This document shows, piece after piece, positions 52,011 to 61,670 of a DNA stretch of 64,000 nt. Source of the DNA: Novipirellula caenicola (GTDB lineage: Bacteria; Planctomycetota; Planctomycetia; Pirellulales; Pirellulaceae); NCBI RefSeq assembly GCF_039545035.1, contig NZ_BAABRO010000004.1, positions 372,001 through 436,000 on the forward strand, read 5' to 3'. The first letter of the stretch is position 1, and each line of letters opens with the position of its first letter. The position numbers and the translations under genes were made by a program. The notes under the pieces are model-generated. The model saw only the letters and a program-made list of their open reading frames with translations, was not told the DNA's origin and searched no databases.

Positions 52011-54452
52011 TTATTGGTTCTTCATTTGGCGAAGCTGTTCGAGCCGGCTAAGCGGTTTTGGCGCGGCGGGTTTCGCTTCGGCCGGTTTGGGTTTTGCAGC
52101 CGGCTTGGCTGGTTCGTCTTTCTTCGGTGGCAACGGTTTGTCCACACGGATCTCGCCGGTGCCATTGGTTTGCACAATCACTTCGTCCCCAACGGTCACG
52201 CGTGATTTGCACACAAGCGTTTTGTGGTTTCCGGTTTTGGCGTCTTTGGCAACCGTGATCGGGAAAACCACGCTGGTTGCATCTTGACTGATTTTTTGAA
52301 CCGCAGCCGAGCTGGTCACCCCATTGGGGATTCCGACCAATTCCACTTCCGCTTCGCCCGGCAGCTCTCTGAGCACTTCGATTTCCACTGCCACCGACGC
52401 GTCAGTTCCAAGTTCTGCAGCAGAGCGAGGAAACTTGAAGCTGAACAGCTGTGGTTGGATCTCCAACATGATCGGTTGTGTCGCGATTTCCGCGGTCCCG
52501 TTATCGGTGGGATAGCTTGCGATCATAATCACCGGCCACGTTCCCACGGCAGCACTGCCGTTCGCGGTGATCGGAATTTGAACTTCAGTTTGGCCTTTGT
52601 CGATTTTGCGGCTATTGTTGACCGCGACTCCGGGCGGATTGTAGAGCGTGCGAAGCGAAACCGCCCCATCGAAGCCTTCGCCACGTTTGATGCGAACAAC
52701 CAATTCTTTGCTGCCATCACGCACGATAGGCGTTTTCGGTTGAACCAGCTCAATTTCAAACGGGGCCGCGTCGGTGACGGCGACCGCAGCACGATCGGTA
52801 TCGTAGCCCCACATCGGGCGACGGTTCTGACCGAGCACCAATTGGTGAGTCTGCTTTAGCTGGCCCGTGACAGTGGCGTTTTTCTCGTCGCCTTTGCCAC
52901 GAATATCAAACAGCGAAGCGGCGTGAGTCGCGTCGGCTTTGGCGGTCAACAACACCGGGATCTCGCCACGCCCTGCGGGGATCGAAAAGGTTTGTGCGAC
53001 GACGTTTTCGGGAAGCCCATCAAGCTCCATGTAAATTTCGCCGTTGTAACCTCGACGTGTGGCGTTGACCATGAACGCGGTTTGGCCGCCGATTGGTACG
53101 GAAACCACTTGAGGGTAATAACGTCGCAACTCGGCCAAGTTCAAATCAAACTCACTCACCGCCGGGGCGACTTCGATTCGGTAATGATGGATAGGGCTGC
53201 CGCCGCGGAGATGATCGTAAATGCGAACGCTGTGTTTGCCGTCCGCTGGTGCCGTGAATTCGACAAACGGGTCCATGTTGGTGCCGATGTCATCCGAAGA
53301 AGACAACGTTTTTCCATCCGGCCCATAAACGTTCAACACCGCGTCCAACGGTGATCGAATCACATTGCGTGCGAACACAGTGACTCGAAAACGCTGGCCT
53401 TTTTTGCATTGGAAGCTGAAGCAATCAAAGTCACCCTCTTTTTCAATCACGCCACAAAATGCTGCGGGCACCGCCGATTCGGGCGCCTTGGCACGGTCAT
53501 CGTTGGGTTCCTGTTCCATGACCACGGGCAAGTCGTTGACTCGCACCCAGTTGGGCGATGGCGAAATGCCCTTTTCGTTCTCGGTGACCACTGCCCATTG
53601 ATCGTGTGCTTCGCTCGGAAGTTGAACCGAAGCCTCGCTGACCGTGCCATCGAGTGCCACCAAGTTGGCTTTCAGCGTGTCGCCGGGAACACCACCACCG
53701 GGAATGGCGGCAACAGGCCGTGGGAACGTGCCCACGTGCAACCGGTAACCGGCCGCACTACTGCCTCCGAACGAACTGTCACGCACCAAAACGGTGTAGA
53801 CGCCGTCTTCGGTCGCGGTGAACGAACACAGGCCATCTTGTTGCAACAGAGCCGAATCGTCACTGGTGGCGACTTCGAAACGGCCTTCGTTCAAAATTGC
53901 GACAAACGGGTCAAGGATATTTTGGTTGTTTAGCGAATACGCGATACGCAGACCTTCGATCTCGACGTTCAGTGTTTCGCCAGCCTTTAGTTTGACTTGG
54001 AAATGGTCAACGTCCTCGCGTTCGACCACACCCTCGACCGTCGTATTGAGTTCGATCGGCTGCGGCTTGCTGAAATCATTGTTGGGTTCGACCTCTTGGA
54101 CCACTGGCATCGACCCGACGCCCAACAGTCGCAGATTGGCAATCCCGCTCTTGGTGATCAAGCGGACCGGATACAGACCAGGAGCGAGGTTCTCGTCGGC
54201 CTTTAACTTGACTTCGACCTTCGAGTTGTCGATCGGCTTGACTTCGAGAATCGTGATGCCGGGGACATCGGTCAACACTTGATGGGCATCCTTCAGGCGT
54301 GCGCCTTGAAACAACACCGTTGTTTCTTCCCCACGGCGAACGCCGAGAGGTTTTAGACGAGTGACTTCAGGAAGCGTTGCCATTGCGGTCGTGGCAACCA
54401 GCGTGGTCAAGCTAAACGCAACAAACGTGGCAGCAAAAAATCGTGAATTCAC
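52011..54452 (-). CDS. PPC-domain (pre-peptidase C-terminal) secreted protein
   Basis: 813 residues from GTG 54452; TTG 54479 adds nine residues but GTG gives a better signal peptide (VNSRFFAATFVAFSLTTLVA). The N-terminal domain LKPLGVRRGEETTVLFQGAR is an IPT/TIG-like fold. PPC-type beta domains follow: VQEVEPNNDFSKPQPIELN, ending in DVDHFQVKLKAGETLNVEI (about 130-260), and VMEQEPNDDRAKAPESAVPA with GDFDCFSFQCKKGQRFRVTV (about 320-440). The C-terminus is Pro/Lys/Ala-rich. PPC domains are usually C-terminal on secreted proteases, but no protease domain is present. It lies between DUF1501 and DUF1549/1553, an order conserved in many planctomycetes to my knowledge. Confidence 0.9.
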   Translation of the reverse strand: MNSRFFAATFVAFSLTTLVATTAMATLPEVTRLKPLGVRRGEETTVLFQGARLKDAHQVLTDVPGITILEVKPIDNSKVEVKLKADENLAPGLYPVRLITKSGIANLRLLGVGSMPVVQEVEPNNDFSKPQPIELNTTVEGVVEREDVDHFQVKLKAGETLNVEIEGLRIAYSLNNQNILDPFVAILNEGRFEVATSDDSALLQQDGLCSFTATEDGVYTVLVRDSSFGGSSAAGYRLHVGTFPRPVAAIPGGGVPGDTLKANLVALDGTVSEASVQLPSEAHDQWAVVTENEKGISPSPNWVRVNDLPVVMEQEPNDDRAKAPESAVPAAFCGVIEKEGDFDCFSFQCKKGQRFRVTVFARNVIRSPLDAVLNVYGPDGKTLSSSDDIGTNMDPFVEFTAPADGKHSVRIYDHLRGGSPIHHYRIEVAPAVSEFDLNLAELRRYYPQVVSVPIGGQTAFMVNATRRGYNGEIYMELDGLPENVVAQTFSIPAGRGEIPVLLTAKADATHAASLFDIRGKGDEKNATVTGQLKQTHQLVLGQNRRPMWGYDTDRAAVAVTDAAPFEIELVQPKTPIVRDGSKELVVRIKRGEGFDGAVSLRTLYNPPGVAVNNSRKIDKGQTEVQIPITANGSAAVGTWPVIMIASYPTDNGTAEIATQPIMLEIQPQLFSFKFPRSAAELGTDASVAVEIEVLRELPGEAEVELVGIPNGVTSSAAVQKISQDATSVVFPITVAKDAKTGNHKTLVCKSRVTVGDEVIVQTNGTGEIRVDKPLPPKKDEPAKPAAKPKPAEAKPAAPKPLSRLEQLRQMKNQ

Positions 54453-54536
54453 TTGGACGTCCAAAGGTGGCGAGTTCAAACGATGCGAAGCGGCAAATCA
54501 ATACCGCACTAAAAATAATTAACAGCAGGCGTCATT

Positions 54537-54569
54537 GCGGGGAGGAGGACACTAAGTGCCTCACCCCGC
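54537..54569. other. GC-rich hairpin between DUF1501 and PPC genes
   Basis: GCGGGG (54537-54542) and CCCCGC (54564-54569) flank complementary GGAGG/CCTC and CACT/AGTG segments, making a long, nearly continuous stem. On the transcribed minus strand no U-tract follows, so attenuation or mRNA processing is more likely than termination. Confidence 0.55.
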
Positions 54570-54616
54570 TTGAGCTTTTGACAACATCAACAACCCCCGC
54601 ACAACGTGCGAAAGCG

Positions 54617-55918
54617 TTACGCCAATAGCGGCTCGATGAGATTGCCGCCGTCGACAATTTCGATCGGGCGATCACCAGGAGCCATCAATTCTTTGTCAGC
54701 AACGATGCCCAACAAGCGATACATGGTGGTCGCCAGGTCGGCCGGCGAAACCGCGTTTTCTTCGGGTTCTGATGCGGTCGAATCCGAGGCACCATAGATC
54801 ATGCCGCCCTTGATCCCACCGCCGGCCAGCATCACGCTGAACACCTTTGGCCAATGGTCACGCCCGGCGTCCTTGTTGATCTTCGGCGTTCGGCCGAACT
54901 CGCTGCTGACCATGACAAGCGTTTCATCGAGCATGCCTCGCTCGGACAAATCGTCCAACAGCGCGCCCAACGCAACGTCCAACGCCGGAGTCAATCGCCG
55001 CATGCCGCCGGTGATGTCGTTGTGCATATCCCAACCGCCGTAGGTCAGGGTCACCAAACGAGTCCCAGCTTCGACCAAACGACGTGCCATCAACATGCGT
55101 TGACCGGCTTCGTTGCGGCCGTAGCGGTCACGCATCTTGGCGTCTTCTTTTTCGATATCGAATGCTTCACGAGCAGCCGGGGTGTCAAGCAGATCATACG
55201 CTCGTTGATAGAACGTATTCATGGCTTCGATATTGTCGGCCTGGGTCACCGAGGTGAAATGGCTATTGACCACTTCCAAGGCGTGCTTGCGACGCGAGAA
55301 ACGCTGTTCGTCCACACCGCCAGCGAGGTTCAGGTCGCGGACCTTGAAATCACTGCGGTTGGGATCCGAACCAAGGGCGAACGCACCATAGCTGCTAGGC
55401 AGATAGCCGGTCCCGGCGAATTCATTGGGGACATTCGGGATGCAAACGTATGGAGGCAGGTTGTTGCGAGGCCCGTACTCGTGACTGACGACCGAGCCGA
55501 AGCAAGGATACTGAAGCGCCGGGCTCGGCTTGTATCCAGTGAACATATTGTGAGTGCCCCGCTCGTGAGCCGCTTCACCGTGACTCATCGATCGAATGAC
55601 GCTGAACTTGTCCGCTCGCTTGGCCAATTGAGGCACCGTCTCGCAGAAGACTTCGCCGGTATTGGTTTTGATCGTCTTCAGTTCGCCACGATATTCAATC
55701 GGGCTATAGGGTTTGGGGTCAAACGATTCTTGCTGTGCCAAACCACCGGGCAAAAAGATGTGAATGACACTCTTCGCCTTGGCCTCGACAAAATCATATT
55801 GTTTTTGCTCGGCCGCCGCCTGACGCATTAGCAATTCGGGTAGCGACAACCCAATCGTGCCGAGGGTTCCGGCGGCGAGAAAGCCACGACGGCTCAAAGG
55901 ATTTCCGTGACAACGCAT
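54617..55918 (-). CDS. DUF1501 protein, Tat-exported
   Basis: 433 residues from ATG 55918, which has GGAG ten bases upstream. The N-terminus carries a twin-arginine signal: LSRRGFLAAGTLGTIGLSL. DUF1501 hallmarks follow: HIFLPGGLAQQESFDPKP, SVIRSMSHGEAAHERGTHNM, RLVTLTYGGWDMHNDI and VMVSSEFGRTPKINKDAGRDH, a sulfatase/alkaline phosphatase-like fold with metal-binding Asp/His residues. Tat export means it folds in the cytoplasm, possibly with a bound metal. It is the first gene of the four-gene operon running to 47341. Function unknown; partnership with DUF1549/1553 proteins is a general rule in this phylum. Confidence 0.95.
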   Translation of the reverse strand: MRCHGNPLSRRGFLAAGTLGTIGLSLPELLMRQAAAEQKQYDFVEAKAKSVIHIFLPGGLAQQESFDPKPYSPIEYRGELKTIKTNTGEVFCETVPQLAKRADKFSVIRSMSHGEAAHERGTHNMFTGYKPSPALQYPCFGSVVSHEYGPRNNLPPYVCIPNVPNEFAGTGYLPSSYGAFALGSDPNRSDFKVRDLNLAGGVDEQRFSRRKHALEVVNSHFTSVTQADNIEAMNTFYQRAYDLLDTPAAREAFDIEKEDAKMRDRYGRNEAGQRMLMARRLVEAGTRLVTLTYGGWDMHNDITGGMRRLTPALDVALGALLDDLSERGMLDETLVMVSSEFGRTPKINKDAGRDHWPKVFSVMLAGGGIKGGMIYGASDSTASEPEENAVSPADLATTMYRLLGIVADKELMAPGDRPIEIVDGGNLIEPLLA

Positions 55919-56481
55919 GTTTGCAATTCTCCGAATTGAGAAACGTTCAACGTGATTGGATAGAATTCGAGCGATCTAGAGGGAACCGAGAACGCTCGAC
56001 GGGCACAGTCTCGAAGAGTCGGATGTGATGTTACTCTGTTTCATCACGTCAAGCTCAAGGAGGGGACAACATCTCTGTGCGTGCAGTAAGTCAAGCTCGC
56101 CAGAGACACGATGCGGCATTAAGGTGGGCCCAGATCCGGAGAGCAACTTGTTTTTTTCTGAAAAAAAGCTGCCGGTGGCTCTGGTGTATTTGGGGAGGGA
56201 AGCAAGTCTATAGGCTTGTTTTTCAGCGGGATTGTAAGACAACCACGCGATTCAGAGGACGATTCTAGCAAAAAAACGGGGGAAAGTCAATGATATTCGG
56301 GGGCCTGCTAAGCACCAAGAGGCGGAATTGGTAGGCGATCCAGGCGTGTTGGCCTGCGTGGGGCAAGGATTTCAGCGAATGTTTAATAGGGGGGCGCCCC
56401 GAATGTCCCTTTATCTCCATAGACCTTGCCGCGTCGGGCAAGCCGCAACCGAATCCTACTGGACACTTGGCGAAACCAGCC
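55919..56481. other. Intergenic region with dyads, upstream of DUF1501 operon
   Basis: 563 bp without a supported gene. Elements: a dyad GTGATG-N11-CATCAC (56025-56047) that could be an operator; adjoining T7 and A7 tracts (about 56152-56167); CAAGTCTATAGGCTTG, an imperfect palindrome (about 56203-56218); GGGGCGCCCC (about 56392-56401); and CTTGCC-GCGTCG-GGCAAG (56425-56442), a hairpin downstream of the histidine kinase gene without a U-tract. The operon promoter should be here but cannot be pinpointed. Confidence 0.45.
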
Positions 56482-59427
56482 CTAAGTGCTTTTGGAATCG
56501 GAAGATGCGGCAACGATGTGCCGCAGAACACGAAGCATCGCAGCGGCTTCTGCATTGAGTTTTTCGAGAAGTTTTACGAGATCTTCACGACGCTGCTCTT
56601 TGGCGGCCTGCTCGATCTCGCGTGCTGTTCCGTACACCTGATGGGCGTAAAACAGGTTTGCCGAGCCCTTTAAGGTATGCGCGGCGCGTCCGATCTCGGC
56701 CAAATCGCCGTCGGGAACCGTGTTCACTAAGATCCCCATCAGCATCTCGCACTCACCGATAAAGACCTCGGCCAACCTTCGTACTCCCCGCCGTCCGCCG
56801 GGAATCCGCGATTCGGCCGCACGCAGATCGACGACATCACCATCGTCATACGGCAGCTCATCCTCTTGGGACTGCTCATCCGGCCGCCCGTCGTGCTGCG
56901 GCCCATCCGCCGCGTCGACACCTTCGGCGGCCGGATCATGATCGGCTGTTCCCGGTTGCTTGACCGATTCATCCTTCGCTGGCTTGTCTTTGCCGCAGCC
57001 ACCTGCGGGATTGTCTGCGAAACGAGCCAACGTTTCCTGCAGCCGTCGAGGGTGAATCGGCTTGGTCAAAAACGCGTCCATCCCGGCGGACAAACAGGAA
57101 TCCGAGTCTTCTTGCATCGCGGCGGCGGTCAAAGCGATGATCGGGATATGTCGCGGCGGGCTGAACTTTTTTTCCTGCTCACGTATCCGTTTGGTCGCTT
57201 CGATCCCATCCATCACCGGCATGTGCATGTCCATCAAGATGACATCGAAGGGTTCTTTCTGCCAACACGCAACCGCTTCGCTTCCATCATTGGCAATTTT
57301 GATTTTGTGCCCACATGCTTTTAACATCCCGATCGCGACTTGCTGATTCGCCAGCCCGTCTTCGGCAACAAGGACTCGCATCGGTGAAACGGCATTGACC
57401 GGCGTTTGCACCGGCGGATCCGACGCGGGTCCGACCTCAAGCACTTGCACGATCGTATCCAACAATTCCGATTGGATCACCGGCTTGTTCAAGTAACGCG
57501 AGATGTCGAGCTCGCGGAGCTGGTCCGAGCGATCCGGAAGATTCGCCGACGACAACATGATCAGCCGAGCGGTGTCGCCGGGGAACTGTTGACGAAGTCG
57601 ACGAGCCAACTCGAAACCATCCATCTCGGGCATCATGCAATCGAGCACGATCAGCTGAAACGGCTGTTCACGATCGTTGGCTTCACGCACTCGCATCAAC
57701 GCATGCTTGCCGCCATCGACCAGCGTCGGTTTGAAACCCCAAACAACAAAGATCTCTTCCAAGATCCGACGATTCACCGGGTTGTCATCGACGATCAACA
57801 CTCGCGTCCCGGCCAATTGTCGCAGTTGACGATCGGGCGTCGCTTGTTTGGCGGCGACCGGGAATGGGGCTGCAAACCAGAACGTCGTGCCTTTGCCGAC
57901 TTGGCTTTCGACTTCTAATTTCCCCTTCATCAAATCAATCAGCTGCCGAGAAATGGCAAGCCCGAGTCCGGTGCCGCCAAAGCGACGTGTGGTCGACGAG
58001 TCGGCTTGCGTGAACGCCTCGAGCACAGATTGGATCTTGTCCTCTGGGATGCCGATGCCAGTGTCGGATACCTGAAAGCGTAGCCACAGCGTTTGTCGAT
58101 CCTCCGATTCGCCTTTACCATTCGACCTTTCGGTTTCATGGTCCGTCGGCACCGGATCGGTGGTATTGACGTCGACAAAGATATGGCCTGTCTCGGTAAA
58201 CTTGATCGCATTGCCGATCAAATTCACCAACACTTGCCGCAGCCGTCCGGGGTCACCCATCAAACGACTCGGCACATCGGGAGCGATGCGGCAAAGCAAC
58301 TCGAGATTTTTTTCCGATGCTTTTACCGACAGCGTCTGGCCCGCTTTTTCAATCACGTCCCTGGCCGAGAAGGGAATCGACTCGAGTTCGAGTTTGTTGG
58401 CTTCAATCTTGGAAAAATCGAGAATTTCGTTCAGCAATCGCAAGAGCGAGTCGGCAGAATCGCGAACCAGCGTGTTGTAGTCACGCTGTTCGGGCGTCAG
58501 ATCCGATTGAGCCAACAGTTCGGACATCCCGATAATGGCGTTCATCGGAGTGCGGATTTCGTGGCTCATGTTGGCCAGAAAATTGCTCTTGGCCTCATTC
58601 GCTTTGGTAGCGACATCACGCGCTTCACGAAGTTGTTGTTGAGACTTGGTCAACTCGGTGATATCGCGGCTGATCCCGAAGGTGCCGATGATCTTCCCCG
58701 ACTCGTCACGAAAAGGCATTTTGGTCGAGATGCACCATGTGTCTTCGCGATCGGCCCACGTTTCGCGTTCGATGCGGTCCACCAACGCTTCACCGCTTTG
58801 CATCACTCGCAATTCGTCTTTGCGAGCCAACAACGCATGTTCGGACGTAAAGATGTCCGAGTCATTTTTACCAATGACATCACTTGCGTTTTCCATCGCA
58901 AATTTCTTTGCCATGGCATTGCTGATTCTTAGAAAGCGGCTTTCGGTGTCTTTGAAGTAGATCGAATCCGGGATATTATCCAACAACGTCTTCAACAGAC
59001 TTTGTTCATGCCGCAATTCTTTCTCGGCAGCGATCCGCTCGGTCACGTCCCAGAACATCAGCTGAATGCCGATCACTTTGCCGTGGCTGTCTTTGATCGG
59101 ACACTTCATCCGCTCGATCCAGCGAGGGCTGCCATCGGCGGAAACCGTCTCTTCGATATTGTGTAACGCCTCGCCGCTTCGTATCACGACTTGGTCATCC
59201 GCCACGTAGCTTGCCGCCAAATGGACAGGAAACAGGTCGAAGTCGTCTTTGTTCAATATCGAGCCGAGCGATTGGCCTCGCAGCTCAAGATACTTTTTGT
59301 TGGCGAACAGTCGCCGGCCTTCGGTATCTTTGATCAGCAGACTGACCGGCAGCGCATCGGCGAGCGCCTGGTAGGTAGAGCGTGCATCTGCAAACACGCG
59401 TTCAAGAAATCCGCTGTCCTGAGCCAT
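56482..59427 (-). CDS. Soluble hybrid histidine kinase (PAS-PAS-HK-REC-REC-Hpt)
   Basis: 981 residues from ATG 59427; GTG 59472 would add 15. Two PAS domains with PAC-like ends (about 20-135 and 150-270) lead to HisKA with NMSHEIRTPMNAIIG (phosphoacceptor His about 289), a HATPase domain with VNLIGNAIKF, DTGIGIPEDK and GTGLGLAIS, two receivers (RVLIVDDNP with Asp in IVLDCMMPEMDG; RVLVAEDG with ILMDMHMPVMDG), and a C-terminal Hpt domain with AHTLKGSANLF. All phosphorelay residues are present. There is no membrane helix, so the PAS domains sense a cytoplasmic cue or ligand. The final response regulator is not adjacent. The gene follows the M42 peptidase gene with a 51-bp gap on the same strand. 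Confidence 0.95.
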   Translation of the reverse strand: MAQDSGFLERVFADARSTYQALADALPVSLLIKDTEGRRLFANKKYLELRGQSLGSILNKDDFDLFPVHLAASYVADDQVVIRSGEALHNIEETVSADGSPRWIERMKCPIKDSHGKVIGIQLMFWDVTERIAAEKELRHEQSLLKTLLDNIPDSIYFKDTESRFLRISNAMAKKFAMENASDVIGKNDSDIFTSEHALLARKDELRVMQSGEALVDRIERETWADREDTWCISTKMPFRDESGKIIGTFGISRDITELTKSQQQLREARDVATKANEAKSNFLANMSHEIRTPMNAIIGMSELLAQSDLTPEQRDYNTLVRDSADSLLRLLNEILDFSKIEANKLELESIPFSARDVIEKAGQTLSVKASEKNLELLCRIAPDVPSRLMGDPGRLRQVLVNLIGNAIKFTETGHIFVDVNTTDPVPTDHETERSNGKGESEDRQTLWLRFQVSDTGIGIPEDKIQSVLEAFTQADSSTTRRFGGTGLGLAISRQLIDLMKGKLEVESQVGKGTTFWFAAPFPVAAKQATPDRQLRQLAGTRVLIVDDNPVNRRILEEIFVVWGFKPTLVDGGKHALMRVREANDREQPFQLIVLDCMMPEMDGFELARRLRQQFPGDTARLIMLSSANLPDRSDQLRELDISRYLNKPVIQSELLDTIVQVLEVGPASDPPVQTPVNAVSPMRVLVAEDGLANQQVAIGMLKACGHKIKIANDGSEAVACWQKEPFDVILMDMHMPVMDGIEATKRIREQEKKFSPPRHIPIIALTAAAMQEDSDSCLSAGMDAFLTKPIHPRRLQETLARFADNPAGGCGKDKPAKDESVKQPGTADHDPAAEGVDAADGPQHDGRPDEQSQEDELPYDDGDVVDLRAAESRIPGGRRGVRRLAEVFIGECEMLMGILVNTVPDGDLAEIGRAAHTLKGSANLFYAHQVYGTAREIEQAAKEQRREDLVKLLEKLNAEAAAMLRVLRHIVAASSDSKST

Positions 59428-59478
59428 AAACCGCCATTCACTCCCATCGATGCTCGCATCATCCTCAAGCACCCTTGT

Positions 59479-60546
59479 CTATGATGGAATAAAATCATCA
59501 TCCAATGTTAAGGATAGTGCGAACTTTGCTAACAATTCGGCGACATGGTCGATATCGGACAATGAAATGACCTCGACGGCCGAGTGCATGTAGCGATTGG
59601 GAATCGAGACGAGACCGGTCGCCACCCCTCCGCCGTGGATTTGCAACACGTTGGCGTCATTGGGCGTGGCCCGACCGATGGCGGCCAACTGGTAGGGAAT
59701 TGAGTTTTTTTCCGCCAATTGAATCAAGCGATCCGCCACTTTCGCATTGATGTTCGGCCCGCGGAAAATCACCGGCCCGCGTCCGAGCCGGATATCGCCT
59801 TGCTGTTGCTTTTCAATCGTCGGACAATCCGATGCATGGGTCACGTCCACCGCAATCGCGACATCGGGATTGATGCTGCCCGCGGCCGTTTTGGCTCCGC
59901 GAAGCCCAATTTCTTCCTGGACGGTCGACACACTGTGCAGGTGACAGCGAAGCGAGTCGACCGACGAGGATGCCCGGCGCAGCGCTTCCATGACGGTCCA
60001 CATGCCGGTTTTGTTGTCCATTCCTGGCCCGCTGACCAAATCCCCCAGAAGTGGACGGTAGGTCAGGTCCAACGTCACCGGGTCGCCAATACGAACCAAT
60101 TGCCTCGCTTCGGCCTCGTCTTTGGCACCGATATCCAACCACATCTCTTTGAGCTGAACGACTTGCTTCCGCTCTTGTTCATTGAGCAAGTGGATCGGTT
60201 TGCGGCTGATGACGGCGGCGACGGGGCCTTGCGCGGTCCATATCGTCATCGATTGGCCAATCAATTGTTGGGGGTCCCACCCGCCAATCGTCTGGGCGTA
60301 CAGGAACCCCAGTTCATCGATATGCGAGATCAGCATCCCGATTTGGTCGCAGTGACCGGCAAACATCAGCCGCGGGCCCGATAGATCGCCAACGCTGGCG
60401 ACCAAGTTTCCATGCACATCCGAGCGGACGTTATCGGCGAAAGGGCGAACGTAGTCGCGAATGAGCGACTGGATCGGCTCTTCAAACCCCGACGGACTGG
60501 GGGTTTCGATCGCGGACCGAAAGAAGGCGTGCGCGGCGTCTTGCAT
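59479..60546 (-). CDS. M42 family aminopeptidase
   Basis: 355 residues from ATG 60546, with AGGAAA eight bases upstream. M42/MH-clan metal ligands are recognisable: FAGHCDQIG (first His/Asp), GPGMDNKTG (bridging Asp), VQEEIGLRG (catalytic Glu and metal Glu), AVDVTHASD and the C-terminal PNRYMHSAVEVISLSDI (final His). M42 enzymes are dodecameric, cobalt- or zinc-dependent aminopeptidases that clear peptides in the cytoplasm; family annotation as endoglucanase FrvX is historical. It lies directly upstream of the hybrid histidine kinase gene (52 bp between the stop and ATG 59427) and may be co-transcribed, without an evident functional link. Confidence 0.93.
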   Translation of the reverse strand: MQDAAHAFFRSAIETPSPSGFEEPIQSLIRDYVRPFADNVRSDVHGNLVASVGDLSGPRLMFAGHCDQIGMLISHIDELGFLYAQTIGGWDPQQLIGQSMTIWTAQGPVAAVISRKPIHLLNEQERKQVVQLKEMWLDIGAKDEAEARQLVRIGDPVTLDLTYRPLLGDLVSGPGMDNKTGMWTVMEALRRASSSVDSLRCHLHSVSTVQEEIGLRGAKTAAGSINPDVAIAVDVTHASDCPTIEKQQQGDIRLGRGPVIFRGPNINAKVADRLIQLAEKNSIPYQLAAIGRATPNDANVLQIHGGGVATGLVSIPNRYMHSAVEVISLSDIDHVAELLAKFALSLTLDDDFIPS

Positions 60547-61670
60547 TAAAGGGTTTCCTGTGGATGTCAGTGAATGCTAGCAGGCAAAGTGAAAAGCAGA
60601 TCAGAGCGAAACGCGATTATTGAACGTGGACGGGTGGACGTTGAAATCGATTTCGTGGGCAAAGTTTAGCGGAACCTCAAAGCGAGCGGGTAGACTAGAG
60701 TAAAAGAGGAAGAAGAAGCAGCACCTGCGAGCTCGATGTCGCATCAAAAAACTTGAGGGAAGTTCGTCGCGAAACGGCGTTTTCTCGGATCTTTTCCCAG
60801 GTTTTGGCCGCTCTGAAGGCCCCCTCCGATCGCGCAATTCCGAAAAACCGATCGCGCCCAAAAATTTTTTTATGGTGAATTCGAGTGGGATTGCCAGTGG
60901 TTTGGCACGTCGTCAGTGCGTCGAAAGCGTGAGAAACACAAGAGTTTTTGCGAAACATCCCGATTGGGCGTTGTGGTCGTCAAAACGCTCTTGACAGGCG
61001 AAACCGTTGATACTGCTTTTTCGAGATCAAACGCACTAAAGAGTTGACCCTGATTTACTCGACATTAACTCTCGGATCGAGGTGTCTTTTCTTGACGCGT
61101 CGAACGCTGCGATTTTTTTGATTCGTTCAAAAGCATGGCAGCGATTCTTCGCGAAGAGCAACCAAGACATTAGCCTCGATCTACCCAGGGGGGAATCTGG
61201 GAAACGCGATCATCAACACCTTGCTGCATCTGTGTGGCTGGTTTGGCGATCCGCGAGTACGAACGACCAATATGGCATGGGCTTGCAATCCACAGCGAAC
61301 CAACATCCTTGTTACTTCGGCACGGGTGTTCGAAACGTTGGGGGTCCAATCTCGCGATAACGGTTTGTCACGACAACTCGCAGCTTCTATCCCCTGAAAA
61401 ACGATCTCATGTAAATGGGTTCGCCTAATTTTTAATAAACAAACCGCGAGGAATCCCGCTCGGTAAGCGTCGCAGGATGCGAGCCGGCTGGCCCGACCCA
61501 GCGTTAATCATGACTGTCAACTTTGCGTTCGTAACCCACTACGAACACAAGACGACCGACTCAGGACCGGTTGAACAGGAAATGAAGGACGAACAAGGCC
61601 GCTAGATCAATGGTTACCGACGCACCATTGGTCGAGGGAAAATTAAACGAGGCGTTATGGAGTACCTAGT
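60547..61670. other. 1.1-kb region without a supported gene
   Basis: No frame here shows family resemblance: candidates at 60601-60958 (minus) and 61082-61428 (plus) are short, overlap other frames and have aberrant composition. A sigma70-like TTGACA (60991) and TTGACC (61044) occur, but without well-placed -10 boxes. The last 230 bp before ATG 61671 may be a long 5' leader of the HTH-REC gene; it includes ACGAACA/CGTTCGT-type complementary words near 61530. No tRNA cloverleaf was found by eye. The region is less GC-rich in its central part. Confidence 0.5.

Noticed and set aside
54854-55831. 325-codon antisense ORF opposite the DUF1501 gene
   Set aside because: The sense strand carries complete DUF1501 motifs; the antisense frame arises from codon bias.
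56025-56047. CRP/FNR-type binding site
   Set aside because: Half-site spacing is 11 bases between GTGATG and CATCAC, not that of CRP or FNR operators.
19520-56361. 13-base word TTGGCCTGCGTGG shared by intergenic regions at 19520 and 56349
   Set aside because: In 64 kb many 13-base matches are expected by chance, and flanking bases do not align.
58093-58932. 279-codon ORF antisense to the hybrid histidine kinase
   Set aside because: It lies entirely within conserved PAS/HisKA coding sequence on the other strand.
60991-61019. Sigma70 promoter starting with TTGACA
   Set aside because: The box 17 bases on (TGCTTT) is far from TATAAT, and no gene starts downstream at a suitable distance.
61082-61428. 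Small ORFs in the gap before the HTH-REC gene
   Set aside because: No ribosome site, no family resemblance, overlapping frames, aberrant composition.
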